Below are positions 8,331 to 15,598 of a DNA stretch of 18,487 nucleotides, one piece after another; position 1 is the first letter of the stretch, and every line of letters starts with the position of its first letter. The position numbers and the translations under genes are program-made. Origin of the DNA: CAYMSF01 sp964542255. GTDB taxonomy: Bacteria; Verrucomicrobiota; Lentisphaeria; Victivallales; Victivallaceae. The stretch lies in the NCBI GenBank assembly GCA_964542255.1, contig CAZITV010000031.1, positions 1-18,487 of the forward strand, in the 5' to 3' direction. The notes below the pieces were generated by a model. That model was not told where the DNA came from. It saw nothing but the letters and a program-made list of their open reading frames with translations, and made no database searches.

Positions 8331-8425
8331 ATAAAAAGTTCGCAATCCCGCAACTGCGGGACAAGCATCTTGTTTCTGTATTTTCACTTTCCTCATTTGG
8401 ACGATGCTGGTATCACCCTTCAATC
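8331..8425. other. Further hairpins adjoining element A
   Basis: A 6-bp stem TCCCGC/GCGGGA (8346-8351 with 8356-8361, loop AACT) is followed directly by ACAAG/CTTGT (8361-8365 with 8369-8373). CACCCTT (8414-8420) and TTTGGA (8396-8401) can pair with AAGGGTG (8314-8320) and TCCAAA (8325-8330). Those two strands also take part in the outer stem of element A, so the two folds exclude each other. This suggests that the element extends to about 8425. Confidence 0.4.
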
Positions 8426-8717
8426 AGAACGATAAAATCCAATTCACAATTTTGCTCGTTTATTTTTATATTTTAAACCTAATTGAGTATGATGCAATAA
8501 AAATTGTTTTACAGCTATTTTTATCTGTACGCCAGCGCGTTTTTATTTTCAAGGCAACGATTGCGTTTTATATATGAATTTATACCTGGCAAATTACTCT
8601 AAATGCACTTAAAACTCACTTTGATAGTTTGAAATCACGCCTGATGTGGAATATAATATATCAAAGAGAGTTATTCTCATTTATCCACTCGCTAAAGCTT
8701 TGGCAGCGCTCATTGAA

Positions 8718-8746
8718 TTGTTTGGAATTTAGTCTCGGGATATAAT
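8718..8746 (+). promoter_or_regulatory. Sigma-70-type promoter for the lptF/lptG-like operon
   Basis: TTGTTT at 8718-8723 and a perfect TATAAT at 8741-8746 are spaced by 17 bp. The predicted transcript would have a leader of roughly 47 nt before the ATG at 8800. It is the only good promoter before the five-gene run 8800-12896. Confidence 0.7.
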
Positions 8747-8799
8747 GCAGTTTACCGCATGTCATTATTCTTCCCAAAATTAGGACACGTTGATATACG

Positions 8800-9948
8800 A
8801 TGAAAAAATGGCAGCATAATTATGATGCGATGAAAAGACGTTGGCTGTTTTTGCCAACATTAGACTATTACGTTTTACGTGAATTTCTGATACATTTGAG
8901 CGTATTACTGTTAGTCTGCATAATTCTATTCATCGTCGGAGATGTTTTTAGCGACTTGTCAGATTTTTTGGATGCAAAAGCGACAGTGAGTCAGATGTTG
9001 AGTTTCTTTCTGTTAAAGCTGCCTGGGAATATTCGTTTCATAATGCCGATATCAGTTTTACTTGCATGTATGTGGACAATGGCTATGTTCGGCAAGCATA
9101 TGGAAGTTACAGCAATGCGCGCTTCCGGTATCTCACTATTTCGTTGCGGCGGCTCGATTCTTGTTGTTGGGTTCATCGTTACTTGTCTTAATTTCTGGTT
9201 TAATGAAGCATTGGTGCCTTATACAGAAAAAGAGGCCGAAATTGTAAAAATTGCTGCCACACGTTCGCAGCAGCAGTCGGTGCAATTCCAGAATATGCTT
9301 ACTTATCGCAGCCTCGACAAACAAAGAACCTGGTTATTTAAAACTTTTTCTTCTGATGGAGTTCATAAAGCAGTTACATTGAAGTCATTTCGCCTTGATG
9401 GTACTTTGGAATGGGACATTTCTGCGCAGACGGCAAAATTTGAACCACGAACAGGATGGACTTTTGAAAAGGTCTCCGTTACCCCATACAGTTTTGACGG
9501 ATTGGTACCAAAAAATTCACAACGTATTGCAATGTTGAAAAAAAGCACGAGTGAAATACCTGAAACACCCGACGATATTTTGAACGCAATCAAAGATGAA
9601 GACGAATTACCGATATGGGCAATTATTGAGATTTTACATAAAACAAAAAATATGGCGTCGCGCTGTGAAGCGATTTTTTTAACTGTGCTGTATCACCGTT
9701 TGGCTTTCCCATGGTCATGTTTCCTTGCCGTTTTTCTCGGTATACCGCTGGCAACCAAAAACGAACGTTCCGGTATTATGCTGGCAGTTATTTCCGCAAC
9801 CGTTATCATTGTGATATATCAGATTACTTCACAAATTTTTCTGGTACTTGGGAAACAGGGCTTGATGAATCCGATGATTGCCGGATTGTCGCCAACTGTA
9901 GCTTTTATTATGTTTGGATGGTATAATGTTTTTAATAATAAAAACTGA
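8800..9948 (+). CDS. LptF/LptG-family LPS export permease (YjgP/YjgQ)
   Basis: An inner-membrane permease of the YjgP/YjgQ family (PF03739). LptF and LptG form the transmembrane part of LptB2FG, which extracts lipopolysaccharide from the inner membrane and passes it to LptC/LptA. The 382-residue length fits. Predicted helices are near 29-50, 79-98 and 117-137, then a soluble region of about 150 residues (138-285, the periplasmic jellyroll), then three helices near 292-318, 325-350 and 357-378. The family signature EVTAMRASGIS at 102-112 is clear, as is the GIPLATKNERSG turn (314-325). I cannot tell LptF from LptG by eye, and no second copy is adjacent, so the partner must be elsewhere. The start has AGGA 14 bases upstream, which is distant. 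An ATG at 8830 is an alternative. It heads a probable operon. Confidence 0.88.
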   Translation: MKKWQHNYDAMKRRWLFLPTLDYYVLREFLIHLSVLLLVCIILFIVGDVFSDLSDFLDAKATVSQMLSFFLLKLPGNIRFIMPISVLLACMWTMAMFGKHMEVTAMRASGISLFRCGGSILVVGFIVTCLNFWFNEALVPYTEKEAEIVKIAATRSQQQSVQFQNMLTYRSLDKQRTWLFKTFSSDGVHKAVTLKSFRLDGTLEWDISAQTAKFEPRTGWTFEKVSVTPYSFDGLVPKNSQRIAMLKKSTSEIPETPDDILNAIKDEDELPIWAIIEILHKTKNMASRCEAIFLTVLYHRLAFPWSCFLAVFLGIPLATKNERSGIMLAVISATVIIVIYQITSQIFLVLGKQGLMNPMIAGLSPTVAFIMFGWYNVFNNKN

Positions 9949-9960
9949 CGCGGTGAAGTT

Positions 9961-10185
9961 ATGGTTAAAAAAAGCAGACGTAATCGTTCCGCTTCACATT
10001 TTGTTAGTTTTTTGACGTTGCCGTTGATTGCTGTTAATCTATTTGTTTGTTGGAAAATATCAGAAATCAATACAAATTTGGCACTGCAAATTTTTGGGTC
10101 TGTTGTTAATGGTCTGTCACAACTGATTGTCATAATTATGTTAAATACTGTTGCCTTAACAATTTTGATTATAACCAGGGAGTGA
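9961..10185 (+). CDS. Small two-helix membrane protein, unknown function
   Basis: A 74-residue protein that I do not recognise. It starts with a strongly basic segment (MVKKSRRNR), followed by a hydrophobic helix near 13-31 and another near 50-70, with a short polar linker. The topology is probably N-in/C-in by the positive-inside rule. The gene begins 12 bp after the stop of the LptF/LptG-like gene, with GGTGA at 9952-9956. Its stop codon sits inside the Shine-Dalgarno region of the AMMECR1 gene, so it is embedded in the operon. That tight packing is the main support for its being real. It might assist the permease, but nothing in the sequence proves this. Confidence 0.6.
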   Translation: MVKKSRRNRSASHFVSFLTLPLIAVNLFVCWKISEINTNLALQIFGSVVNGLSQLIVIIMLNTVALTILIITRE

Positions 10186-10190
10186 TTGCA

Positions 10191-10760
10191 ATGGATAATA
10201 ATCAATTTTTAACTATTGACCAAAAACGCCTAATATTGAAATTTGTTCGCGAAGTAATCGCGGCAACGTTCGATAAAACAGCTTTACCTGCATTTGATGA
10301 TGAATTGCTGGTCAAACTTTCATCACGTGGTTCGTGTTTTGTTACTTTGCATTTGGATGGCGCATTGCGCGGTTGTATTGGCAACATCGAAGCATTTGAA
10401 CCGCTCAAGGCTAACATCGTAAGGAATGCGGTCAATTCGGCCTTTCGTGACCCGCGATTTCCACCGCTTGCTGTTGACGAGCTGGCAGAAGTTGTGATTG
10501 AGGTTTCTATACTAACGCCTTCAGCCACGATTGATTCATATCGTGATTTTGAAATAGGTAAACATGGTATAATTCTTAACTGCCGTGGGCGTTCAGCTGT
10601 ATTTTTGCCGCAGGTTGCGGTTGAACAAAATTGGGATAGAGAGACAACATTAAAATATTTGAGCATGAAGGCTGGATTGAATCCGGACGACTGGCTTCTG
10701 CCTGATGCAAAGTTTAGCGTCTTTGAAGCTATAGTTTTTTCGGAAAGGGATGAGAGCTGA
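10191..10760 (+). CDS. amrA: AMMECR1 domain protein (AmmeMemoRadiSam system protein A)
   Basis: A 189-residue AMMECR1-domain protein (PF01871). The fold is ancient and conserved from bacteria to humans. In bacteria it often occurs with a Memo-like protein and a radical SAM protein, but its biochemical role is unknown. The hallmark LRGCIG is at 59-64. Other conserved stretches are NAVNSAFRDPRFPPL, IEVSIL, the GKHGIIL block and FLPQVAVEQ. AGGGAG at 10177-10182 lies eight bases before the ATG at 10191, so I prefer that over the in-frame GTG at 10182. Neither Memo nor the radical SAM partner is in the window. It overlaps the start region of the FAD-dependent dehydrogenase gene, which points to translational coupling. 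Confidence 0.93.
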   Translation: MDNNQFLTIDQKRLILKFVREVIAATFDKTALPAFDDELLVKLSSRGSCFVTLHLDGALRGCIGNIEAFEPLKANIVRNAVNSAFRDPRFPPLAVDELAEVVIEVSILTPSATIDSYRDFEIGKHGIILNCRGRSAVFLPQVAVEQNWDRETTLKYLSMKAGLNPDDWLLPDAKFSVFEAIVFSERDES

Positions 10761-10764
10761 GGCG

Positions 10765-12354
10765 ATGCGGTATATTCTGGATAGTTTTAAAATCAAAGTT
10801 TCTGATATCCCTGCCAACATTTGCGATGTTGATTCCATTCTTCAAAACTACATAGCAGGCTATATTAATGTGAAAATTGGTGATATCAAAAAGATTACCA
10901 TAATCAGCAAAAGTATTGATGCACGTGGGGCCGTTCCTTTATTAGTTTACACCGTTGAATTTGAATCAACAGTACCAGTTTCACCATTACTGGCAAAACC
11001 AGTTGCAGTGCCGCAAAAAAACGAAACTCGTTACTGTCAAAATCATTGTACTTCGCTTAACCAGTCTCAACCGCTTATTGTTGGTGCGGGACCAGCAGGC
11101 CTAATGGCGGCTTATATTTTGGCGGCGGCTGGCCGGAAACCGATTATTTTTGAACGCGGTTTTGACGTTGAACGGCGAAGTGCCGATATCGCTGCGTTCC
11201 GGGTAACCAGGGAATTAAACTCCGATAGTAATTACTTATTTGGCGAGGGGGGCGCTGGAACGTTTTCTGACGGTAAACTTTATACCAGGATTAGAGATAC
11301 GAGAAGTAATTTTGTTTTACAGACATTTATTGAAGGCGGCGCACCTGCAGAAATATCCTATTTAAAGCGGCCGCATATCGGTTCCGATGTTTTGCCGGTT
11401 ATGGTTAAAAATATTCGCGAAAAAATTAAACAAATGGGTGGCGTCTTTCATTTTGGCGTAACCATTAATGATATTATGGTTGACGATAGCAGCTGTCGCG
11501 GTGTAATTACTTCCAAAAATGAGAAGTTTGAATCAGGCACTGTTATTCTTGCCCATGGACTTGGTGGAAGGCGTTTAAGCGAAACTATAATCGCTCATGA
11601 TATCGAATACCGACTTAAAGGATTTCAAATTGGATGCCGTATTGAGCACACACAAGCTTTTATTGACCGGAATCAATATAAATCACCACATCGACATTCT
11701 TGCTTGGGGGCGGCAGAGTATAATTTAGTCAGTCGTCCACCAGAACACTTGGATATCCCTGGCGTAAGCACTTTTTGCATGTGCCCAGGCGGCGAAATCG
11801 TTCCAGCAACAGCTTTCTCAGGGCAACTGTCAACAAATGGTATGAGTTGTTATGCCCGGGATGGTGTCTTCGCCAATTCATGTCTTATTGTGACAATTCC
11901 GCCAGAATTATTTGTCGTCCCGCGGACAGCCATCAATTTTTTAACTGAGATTGAACACAATGCTTTTTGTGCCGGTGGCAGCGACTATACAGCACCGGCC
12001 CAGGATGCTGGTGCTTTCGTTCGCGGTGAATGTCGGCTTTCCAATAAACTCAGCAGTTACTGTTTCGGTTTGAATGCAGCAAGAATTGATAAAATATTGC
12101 CGGTTCCTGCTGCAAAAGCTGTTGCCTCAGCGTTAATTCACTTCAATAAAGTTATGCCTGGATTTATCAGTGGAAAACTGATTGGTGTGGAAACATTTAT
12201 TTCCAGCCCAATTCGTTTTGAGCGTAATTCTGAAAATTTACAGAGTTCAATATCAGGATTATTTATTGCAGGGGAGGGGGCTGGCTCTGCAGGAGGAATT
12301 ATGTCAGCTGCGATTGATGGAATCAAGATTGCTGAAAAAATTTTGCAGCAATAA
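10765..12354 (+). CDS. FAD-dependent dehydrogenase, COG2509 family
   Basis: A soluble flavoprotein of 529 residues from the uncharacterised COG2509 group (NAD(P)/FAD-dependent oxidoreductase, HI0933/GidA-like fold). An N-terminal domain of about 90 residues (RYILDSFKIKVSD... with KSIDARG) precedes the dinucleotide-binding site GAGPAG at 107-112. FGEGGAGTFSDGKLYTRI is the family's characteristic block. The C-terminal IAGEGAGSAGGIMSAAIDG closes the FAD site. The substrate is unknown. An in-frame ATG at 10750 would overlap the AMMECR1 gene by 11 bp. The ATG at 10765 gives the MRY-type start usual for this family and is chosen, but the two cannot be separated by ribosome-binding site. Five cysteines within residues 270-430 are noted without an assigned role. 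Confidence 0.91.
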   Translation: MRYILDSFKIKVSDIPANICDVDSILQNYIAGYINVKIGDIKKITIISKSIDARGAVPLLVYTVEFESTVPVSPLLAKPVAVPQKNETRYCQNHCTSLNQSQPLIVGAGPAGLMAAYILAAAGRKPIIFERGFDVERRSADIAAFRVTRELNSDSNYLFGEGGAGTFSDGKLYTRIRDTRSNFVLQTFIEGGAPAEISYLKRPHIGSDVLPVMVKNIREKIKQMGGVFHFGVTINDIMVDDSSCRGVITSKNEKFESGTVILAHGLGGRRLSETIIAHDIEYRLKGFQIGCRIEHTQAFIDRNQYKSPHRHSCLGAAEYNLVSRPPEHLDIPGVSTFCMCPGGEIVPATAFSGQLSTNGMSCYARDGVFANSCLIVTIPPELFVVPRTAINFLTEIEHNAFCAGGSDYTAPAQDAGAFVRGECRLSNKLSSYCFGLNAARIDKILPVPAAKAVASALIHFNKVMPGFISGKLIGVETFISSPIRFERNSENLQSSISGLFIAGEGAGSAGGIMSAAIDGIKIAEKILQQ

Positions 12355-12416
12355 ATTAATTTTACTGCAAGAGTTGGCTGTATGCAGGTATTTAAAATAA
12401 TTATAGGAAAAATGCT

Positions 12417-12896
12417 ATGAATTACGAAAGAAAAATTATTTATTTGAGCGGACCAATCATGGACGAGTGCTTAGGTACAGCGAGAGAATGGCGCGAACTT
12501 GCAAAAGAATTATTACAGCAAAACTTCGATACTCTTGACCCTATGCGGAGAAAGTTTGTTGACCGTCAGGTTGACAGCTCAAACGAAATTGTTGAATTTG
12601 ACCTGCAGGATGTTAGAGATGCAGATATCGTTTTAGTTAATTACAATAAGCCAAGCATTGGCACAAGCATGGAAGTTTTTTATGCGGCTCACGATCTAGG
12701 TAAATTTGTTGTTGCTTTTTCACCATTTACTTTTGTTGAATGCAGCCCTTGGATGGTTAAATATTGCACCAAAATTCTTGGAACTCTTGAGGATGCATGC
12801 CACTATATCTCTAATCATTTCTGTGAAGATAAATTTAACCATCGCTGTCGGCGCCAAGTTGTCCAGGCATCTGCTTATAAGCATATATCGTCATAA
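12417..12896 (+). CDS. Nucleoside 2-deoxyribosyltransferase-like protein
   Basis: A 159-residue Rossmann-like protein resembling the nucleoside 2-deoxyribosyltransferase family (PF05014 clan), which exchanges or hydrolyses N-glycosidic bonds of (deoxy)nucleosides. Evidence is the N-terminal IIYLSGPI strand-loop (7-14), the mid-protein DLQDVRDADIVLVNYNKPSIGTS block, and the putative nucleophile E86 in GTSMEVFYA, followed by HDLGKFVVAF. The order and spacing fit the family, but exact substrate cannot be read from sequence. AGGA at 12405-12408 is eight bases before the ATG. It follows the flavoprotein gene after 62 bp and is probably the last gene of the operon. The C-terminus (after 130) is basic and not conserved in any way I recognise. 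Confidence 0.78.
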   Translation: MNYERKIIYLSGPIMDECLGTAREWRELAKELLQQNFDTLDPMRRKFVDRQVDSSNEIVEFDLQDVRDADIVLVNYNKPSIGTSMEVFYAAHDLGKFVVAFSPFTFVECSPWMVKYCTKILGTLEDACHYISNHFCEDKFNHRCRRQVVQASAYKHISS

Positions 12897-13207
12897 ATTA
12901 ATTTAGTTCTGACTTGAAAGTTTATCCCTTAGATATTAACTTACTGTTAGTTATTTGTAGCATTTGTGTCCACAGGCTGTCTTGGTGATATAGACGGTGT
13001 TTGATTATTGTTTTTTTATACTGCATTCGTTGCGGATATATTAGCTTGGGACGTACTGCAGTTTTTAGAATTACTGCTGTACAAATACAAAAGTAACTAA
13101 AGTTTGTGTATTAGCTCAATATATGTTATATGCTTTTTATCTTTGGCGGCGCTCAACTGAAGCATTCGCCGTAAACTTTTAACAACGGCCGTATAAGGTC
13201 AAAAAAA
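12897..13207. other. Intergenic region before the three-gene membrane/kinase cassette
   Basis: About 310 bp with no gene. I see no convincing terminator for the preceding operon. A weak promoter candidate lies at 13104-13132: TTGTGT, 17 bp, TATATG. AAGG at 13195-13198 is the likely ribosome-binding site of the next gene. Otherwise I see nothing in it. Confidence 0.45.
13104..13132 (+). promoter_or_regulatory. Weak candidate promoter for the three-gene cassette
   Basis: TTGTGT (13104-13109) and TATATG (13127-13132) have ideal 17-bp spacing but only moderate match to consensus. It lies about 75 bp before the first gene of the cassette. Confidence 0.3.
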
Positions 13208-13801
13208 ATGGAATTAATTACTATGAAAAAGGGTTTGCGTTTGTTCTTAATGGTATTTCTGTTCGTGATGCTGGCGGCGAGTTGTTTCGCTTTGATTCAA
13301 TATTTTTACCAAACGTCATCATTCTTTCGTGGATTATTCGAGGGCGCTAACGGAAACGGCAACAGCGGAAATGTTGGTGCCGGTGCCGGATATACGACTG
13401 GCAGCAACACGCAGGAGTGGAATGTCTTTTATAGCAAATTGTCGTTTTATATATTTGCTTCAATTATGGTTATGCAGTGCACTGCTTTATTCTTGGCAGC
13501 AACAGTTTTTGTTGGCATAAGACGAAGCCTGGACACGATTGATTTGAAATTAAAAAAAATGGAGAATGCAGACATCTTTTTAGATTTGCCATTATATATC
13601 GGATTATTCGGCACCGTATCCTCATTTATTGTTATGTCGTTTAATCCTCAAATTAGCCGTTTGATTGCCTATGCATCAACATTAATCGGCATTATTTTTA
13701 GTGTAATTTTGCGGTTGTCATTGCAATTTCCAATTCGCCAGAAATTGCTTGATATTGCATCCAATTTAAAGAAAACTCAGACCGGAGAAAAATTGCCGTG
13801 A
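13208..13801 (+). CDS. Four-helix membrane protein with TolQ/ExbB/MotA-like signature
   Basis: A 197-residue membrane protein with no family I can assign with certainty. Helices are predicted near 9-33, 80-104, 127-145 and 149-170. The loop after helix 1 (34-79) is rich in Gly, Asn and Ser and is probably periplasmic. The loop 105-126 is charged and probably cytoplasmic. Helix 3 starts with PLYIGLFGTV, close to the PYIGLFGTV of TolQ, and helix 4 has ASTLIGI, recalling the TxxG motif of the last helix in TolQ/ExbB/MotA. I infer a shortened, divergent proton-channel subunit. The start at 13208 is nine bases after AAGG; an ATG at 13223 is an alternative. The stop overlaps the GTG start of the next gene by 4 nt (GTGA), so the two are translationally coupled. 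Confidence 0.7.
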   Translation: MELITMKKGLRLFLMVFLFVMLAASCFALIQYFYQTSSFFRGLFEGANGNGNSGNVGAGAGYTTGSNTQEWNVFYSKLSFYIFASIMVMQCTALFLAATVFVGIRRSLDTIDLKLKKMENADIFLDLPLYIGLFGTVSSFIVMSFNPQISRLIAYASTLIGIIFSVILRLSLQFPIRQKLLDIASNLKKTQTGEKLP

Positions 13802-15543
13802 ATCGTTCAATCCTGATTGTTATTTGTGACTTTATCGTCCTTTCGGTAATGTCGCTGAGCACTGGTGTGGCGCCGATAAATCAGCCCCATTCTGGAGGTA
13901 CTGTTATTGACGGTAATACTGCACGGGTGGTAATCGAAGAACTTAATAAGAAGAAAATTGCACTAGAGGTAGCTAAACGGGAGTTGCAGTCCCAAAAAGG
14001 TAGTATATCTGGCGAACAAATAAAAAATGTTTCAAATGATATCATCGCGATACAGAAGAAAATTAATGAACTAAAAGATAAAAAAATACAACCTGAACCG
14101 GCTGCAATTACACCGCAGCTTAAATCTGAGTTGGAAAATGTTATCAATACCTTGGCAAGTCAGCACAATGGACAGCTTACTGAAAAAGAATTGGCCTTAT
14201 TGGGCAAAAGATTGCTGAGCATTAAAGAAGATCTCAAAAATAAGAACGAACAACTTGCTAATACCAGCGACGAGCTGCTGCAAGCTAAAAAACGTTTGCA
14301 GGAGTTGGAAAACAATGTTGCGCAATCCAATGTCGAATTAAAAAAATCGAAGGAATTATTGACCCAAACTCAACAAAAACTGCATACAGCTTCAGGCGAC
14401 TTGCTGGTAGCTCAAGGGCAGGCAGCTGAAGCGAAATTGGAGCGTGCATATGTTAGCGGGAGATTGGATGAAACATCTAAACAGCTTGCGGAATTTAAAA
14501 GTAAAATTGAGAAGTCAAATCGCACGGCAAGTCAATCCGCACTTGAATTAGCCGCTAATCAAAAACAAATTGACAACTTCAAAGCATTGTATAACCGTGC
14601 AGTAAATGAAATTAGCAATTCCAGGAACGAGTTGGATGTTTTGAGAAAAGAACAGCTTGATATCCGTGAAAAGCTTGATGAAAAACAACAGGCACTCAGT
14701 GATGCAAAAGTCGCATTGCAGTCTGCCCAAACCACACTTGATGAAACTAAAATCAGATTGAAAGATGCTGAAGACCGTTTACGCAGTGATGCATTACAGC
14801 GGTATAGTGCTGCAGCTGTCAAGCTTAACTTTGCTATTAAAGAAAAACGTTTTATGTCTGATTATACTGCCAATGAATCGTTTTATTTGCCGGAGCTAAT
14901 TATTGGGAAAAAGAGTTATTTGGCTATTAATTTTAACATTATTACCGGTTTGTTTAAAGATATATCAGGCTATAGCAAAGTTTATAGTTTAGGTTATTCC
15001 ATCGGTGAACCATTAGATAGTGATAACTCAACGCTAAAAACGATTTCTAATCCTATTATTTCACTTAACTATGACAACCGCGCTTGTCTTATTGAAGTTC
15101 CAACAACCCGCAAAGGGATGAAACCGATTACTTTTTCTCAGTTAAAGACCAGGGGAATACAAAATCTTTTCTTGTTTAAATCAAATAGTTTTGGTAAACG
15201 AACCTGCTCTCTTGAAGGCAGGGCATCTTTAAATTTGGCAGGTGATGACAGTTGTCTGTATATCAGAAATTCTACCCGCCGGACTGACGGTGAAGTTAAA
15301 GCTGAGGCTGGTGATTTTGTGGTTACCAAAGAGGGCGACTTTGTTGGTCTGATTGTTGCCGTTGATGATTTTGATATGGGTAGAAAACAAGAGGCCAGAT
15401 GCTTCGTATTCCCAGATGATTTCAAACTTAATGACGTAATGACAATTCCAGTAACCAAACCGGATAATCAGTTGTTCTATCAGGACTTTATGCAGGCTGT
15501 TACTAGGGTATCTGCAAAAATTAACACCCAAAAAAATCATTAA
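13798..15543 (+). CDS. Membrane-anchored coiled-coil protein, TolR/MotB-like N-terminus
   Basis: A 581-residue protein starting at a GTG that overlaps the previous stop. One N-terminal helix (4-24, SILIVICDFIVLSVMSLS) carries an aspartate, D11, inside the hydrophobic stretch, as in the ion-binding helix of TolR, ExbD and MotB. Residues 42-345 are highly charged with heptad-like Leu/Ala spacing and many Lys, Glu and Gln residues, which indicates a long coiled coil, probably broken near 98-106 by prolines. Residues 345-581 form a globular domain rich in strands. Its segment AEAGDFVVTKEGDFVGLIVAV (502-522) resembles the region around the catalytic serine of trypsin-like peptidases, but without GDSGG, so any peptidase activity is doubtful. 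Most of the protein should be periplasmic. I infer that it pairs with the upstream membrane protein. Confidence 0.75.
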   Translation: MNRSILIVICDFIVLSVMSLSTGVAPINQPHSGGTVIDGNTARVVIEELNKKKIALEVAKRELQSQKGSISGEQIKNVSNDIIAIQKKINELKDKKIQPEPAAITPQLKSELENVINTLASQHNGQLTEKELALLGKRLLSIKEDLKNKNEQLANTSDELLQAKKRLQELENNVAQSNVELKKSKELLTQTQQKLHTASGDLLVAQGQAAEAKLERAYVSGRLDETSKQLAEFKSKIEKSNRTASQSALELAANQKQIDNFKALYNRAVNEISNSRNELDVLRKEQLDIREKLDEKQQALSDAKVALQSAQTTLDETKIRLKDAEDRLRSDALQRYSAAAVKLNFAIKEKRFMSDYTANESFYLPELIIGKKSYLAINFNIITGLFKDISGYSKVYSLGYSIGEPLDSDNSTLKTISNPIISLNYDNRACLIEVPTTRKGMKPITFSQLKTRGIQNLFLFKSNSFGKRTCSLEGRASLNLAGDDSCLYIRNSTRRTDGEVKAEAGDFVVTKEGDFVGLIVAVDDFDMGRKQEARCFVFPDDFKLNDVMTIPVTKPDNQLFYQDFMQAVTRVSAKINTQKNH

Positions 15544-15598
15544 CGCTCCGGTGCCGTCATCAACGTTTGTAATCTAATTGTTGTGGAAAGTGGTCAAT

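Larger units (their letters stand above)
8227..8799. other. Long intergenic region between pepF and lptF/lptG-like gene
   Basis: About 570 bp with no gene I can support. The left part (8251-8425) is a structured repeat-like element, listed separately. The middle (8430-8700) is AT-rich and I see nothing in it. The right end carries a strong promoter at 8718-8746. A 60-codon open frame on the minus strand (8241-8423) coincides with the structured element and is probably not a protein gene. Confidence 0.6.

Noticed and set aside
8241..8423. A 60-codon open frame on the minus strand over element A
   Set aside because: It matches the structured element almost end to end, and the related element at the window edge does not keep the same frame. 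Probably not translated.
10202..10666. A 154-codon open frame antisense to the AMMECR1 gene
   Set aside because: The plus-strand frame encodes a clear AMMECR1 domain. The antisense frame is low-complexity Ser/Thr-rich and is its shadow.
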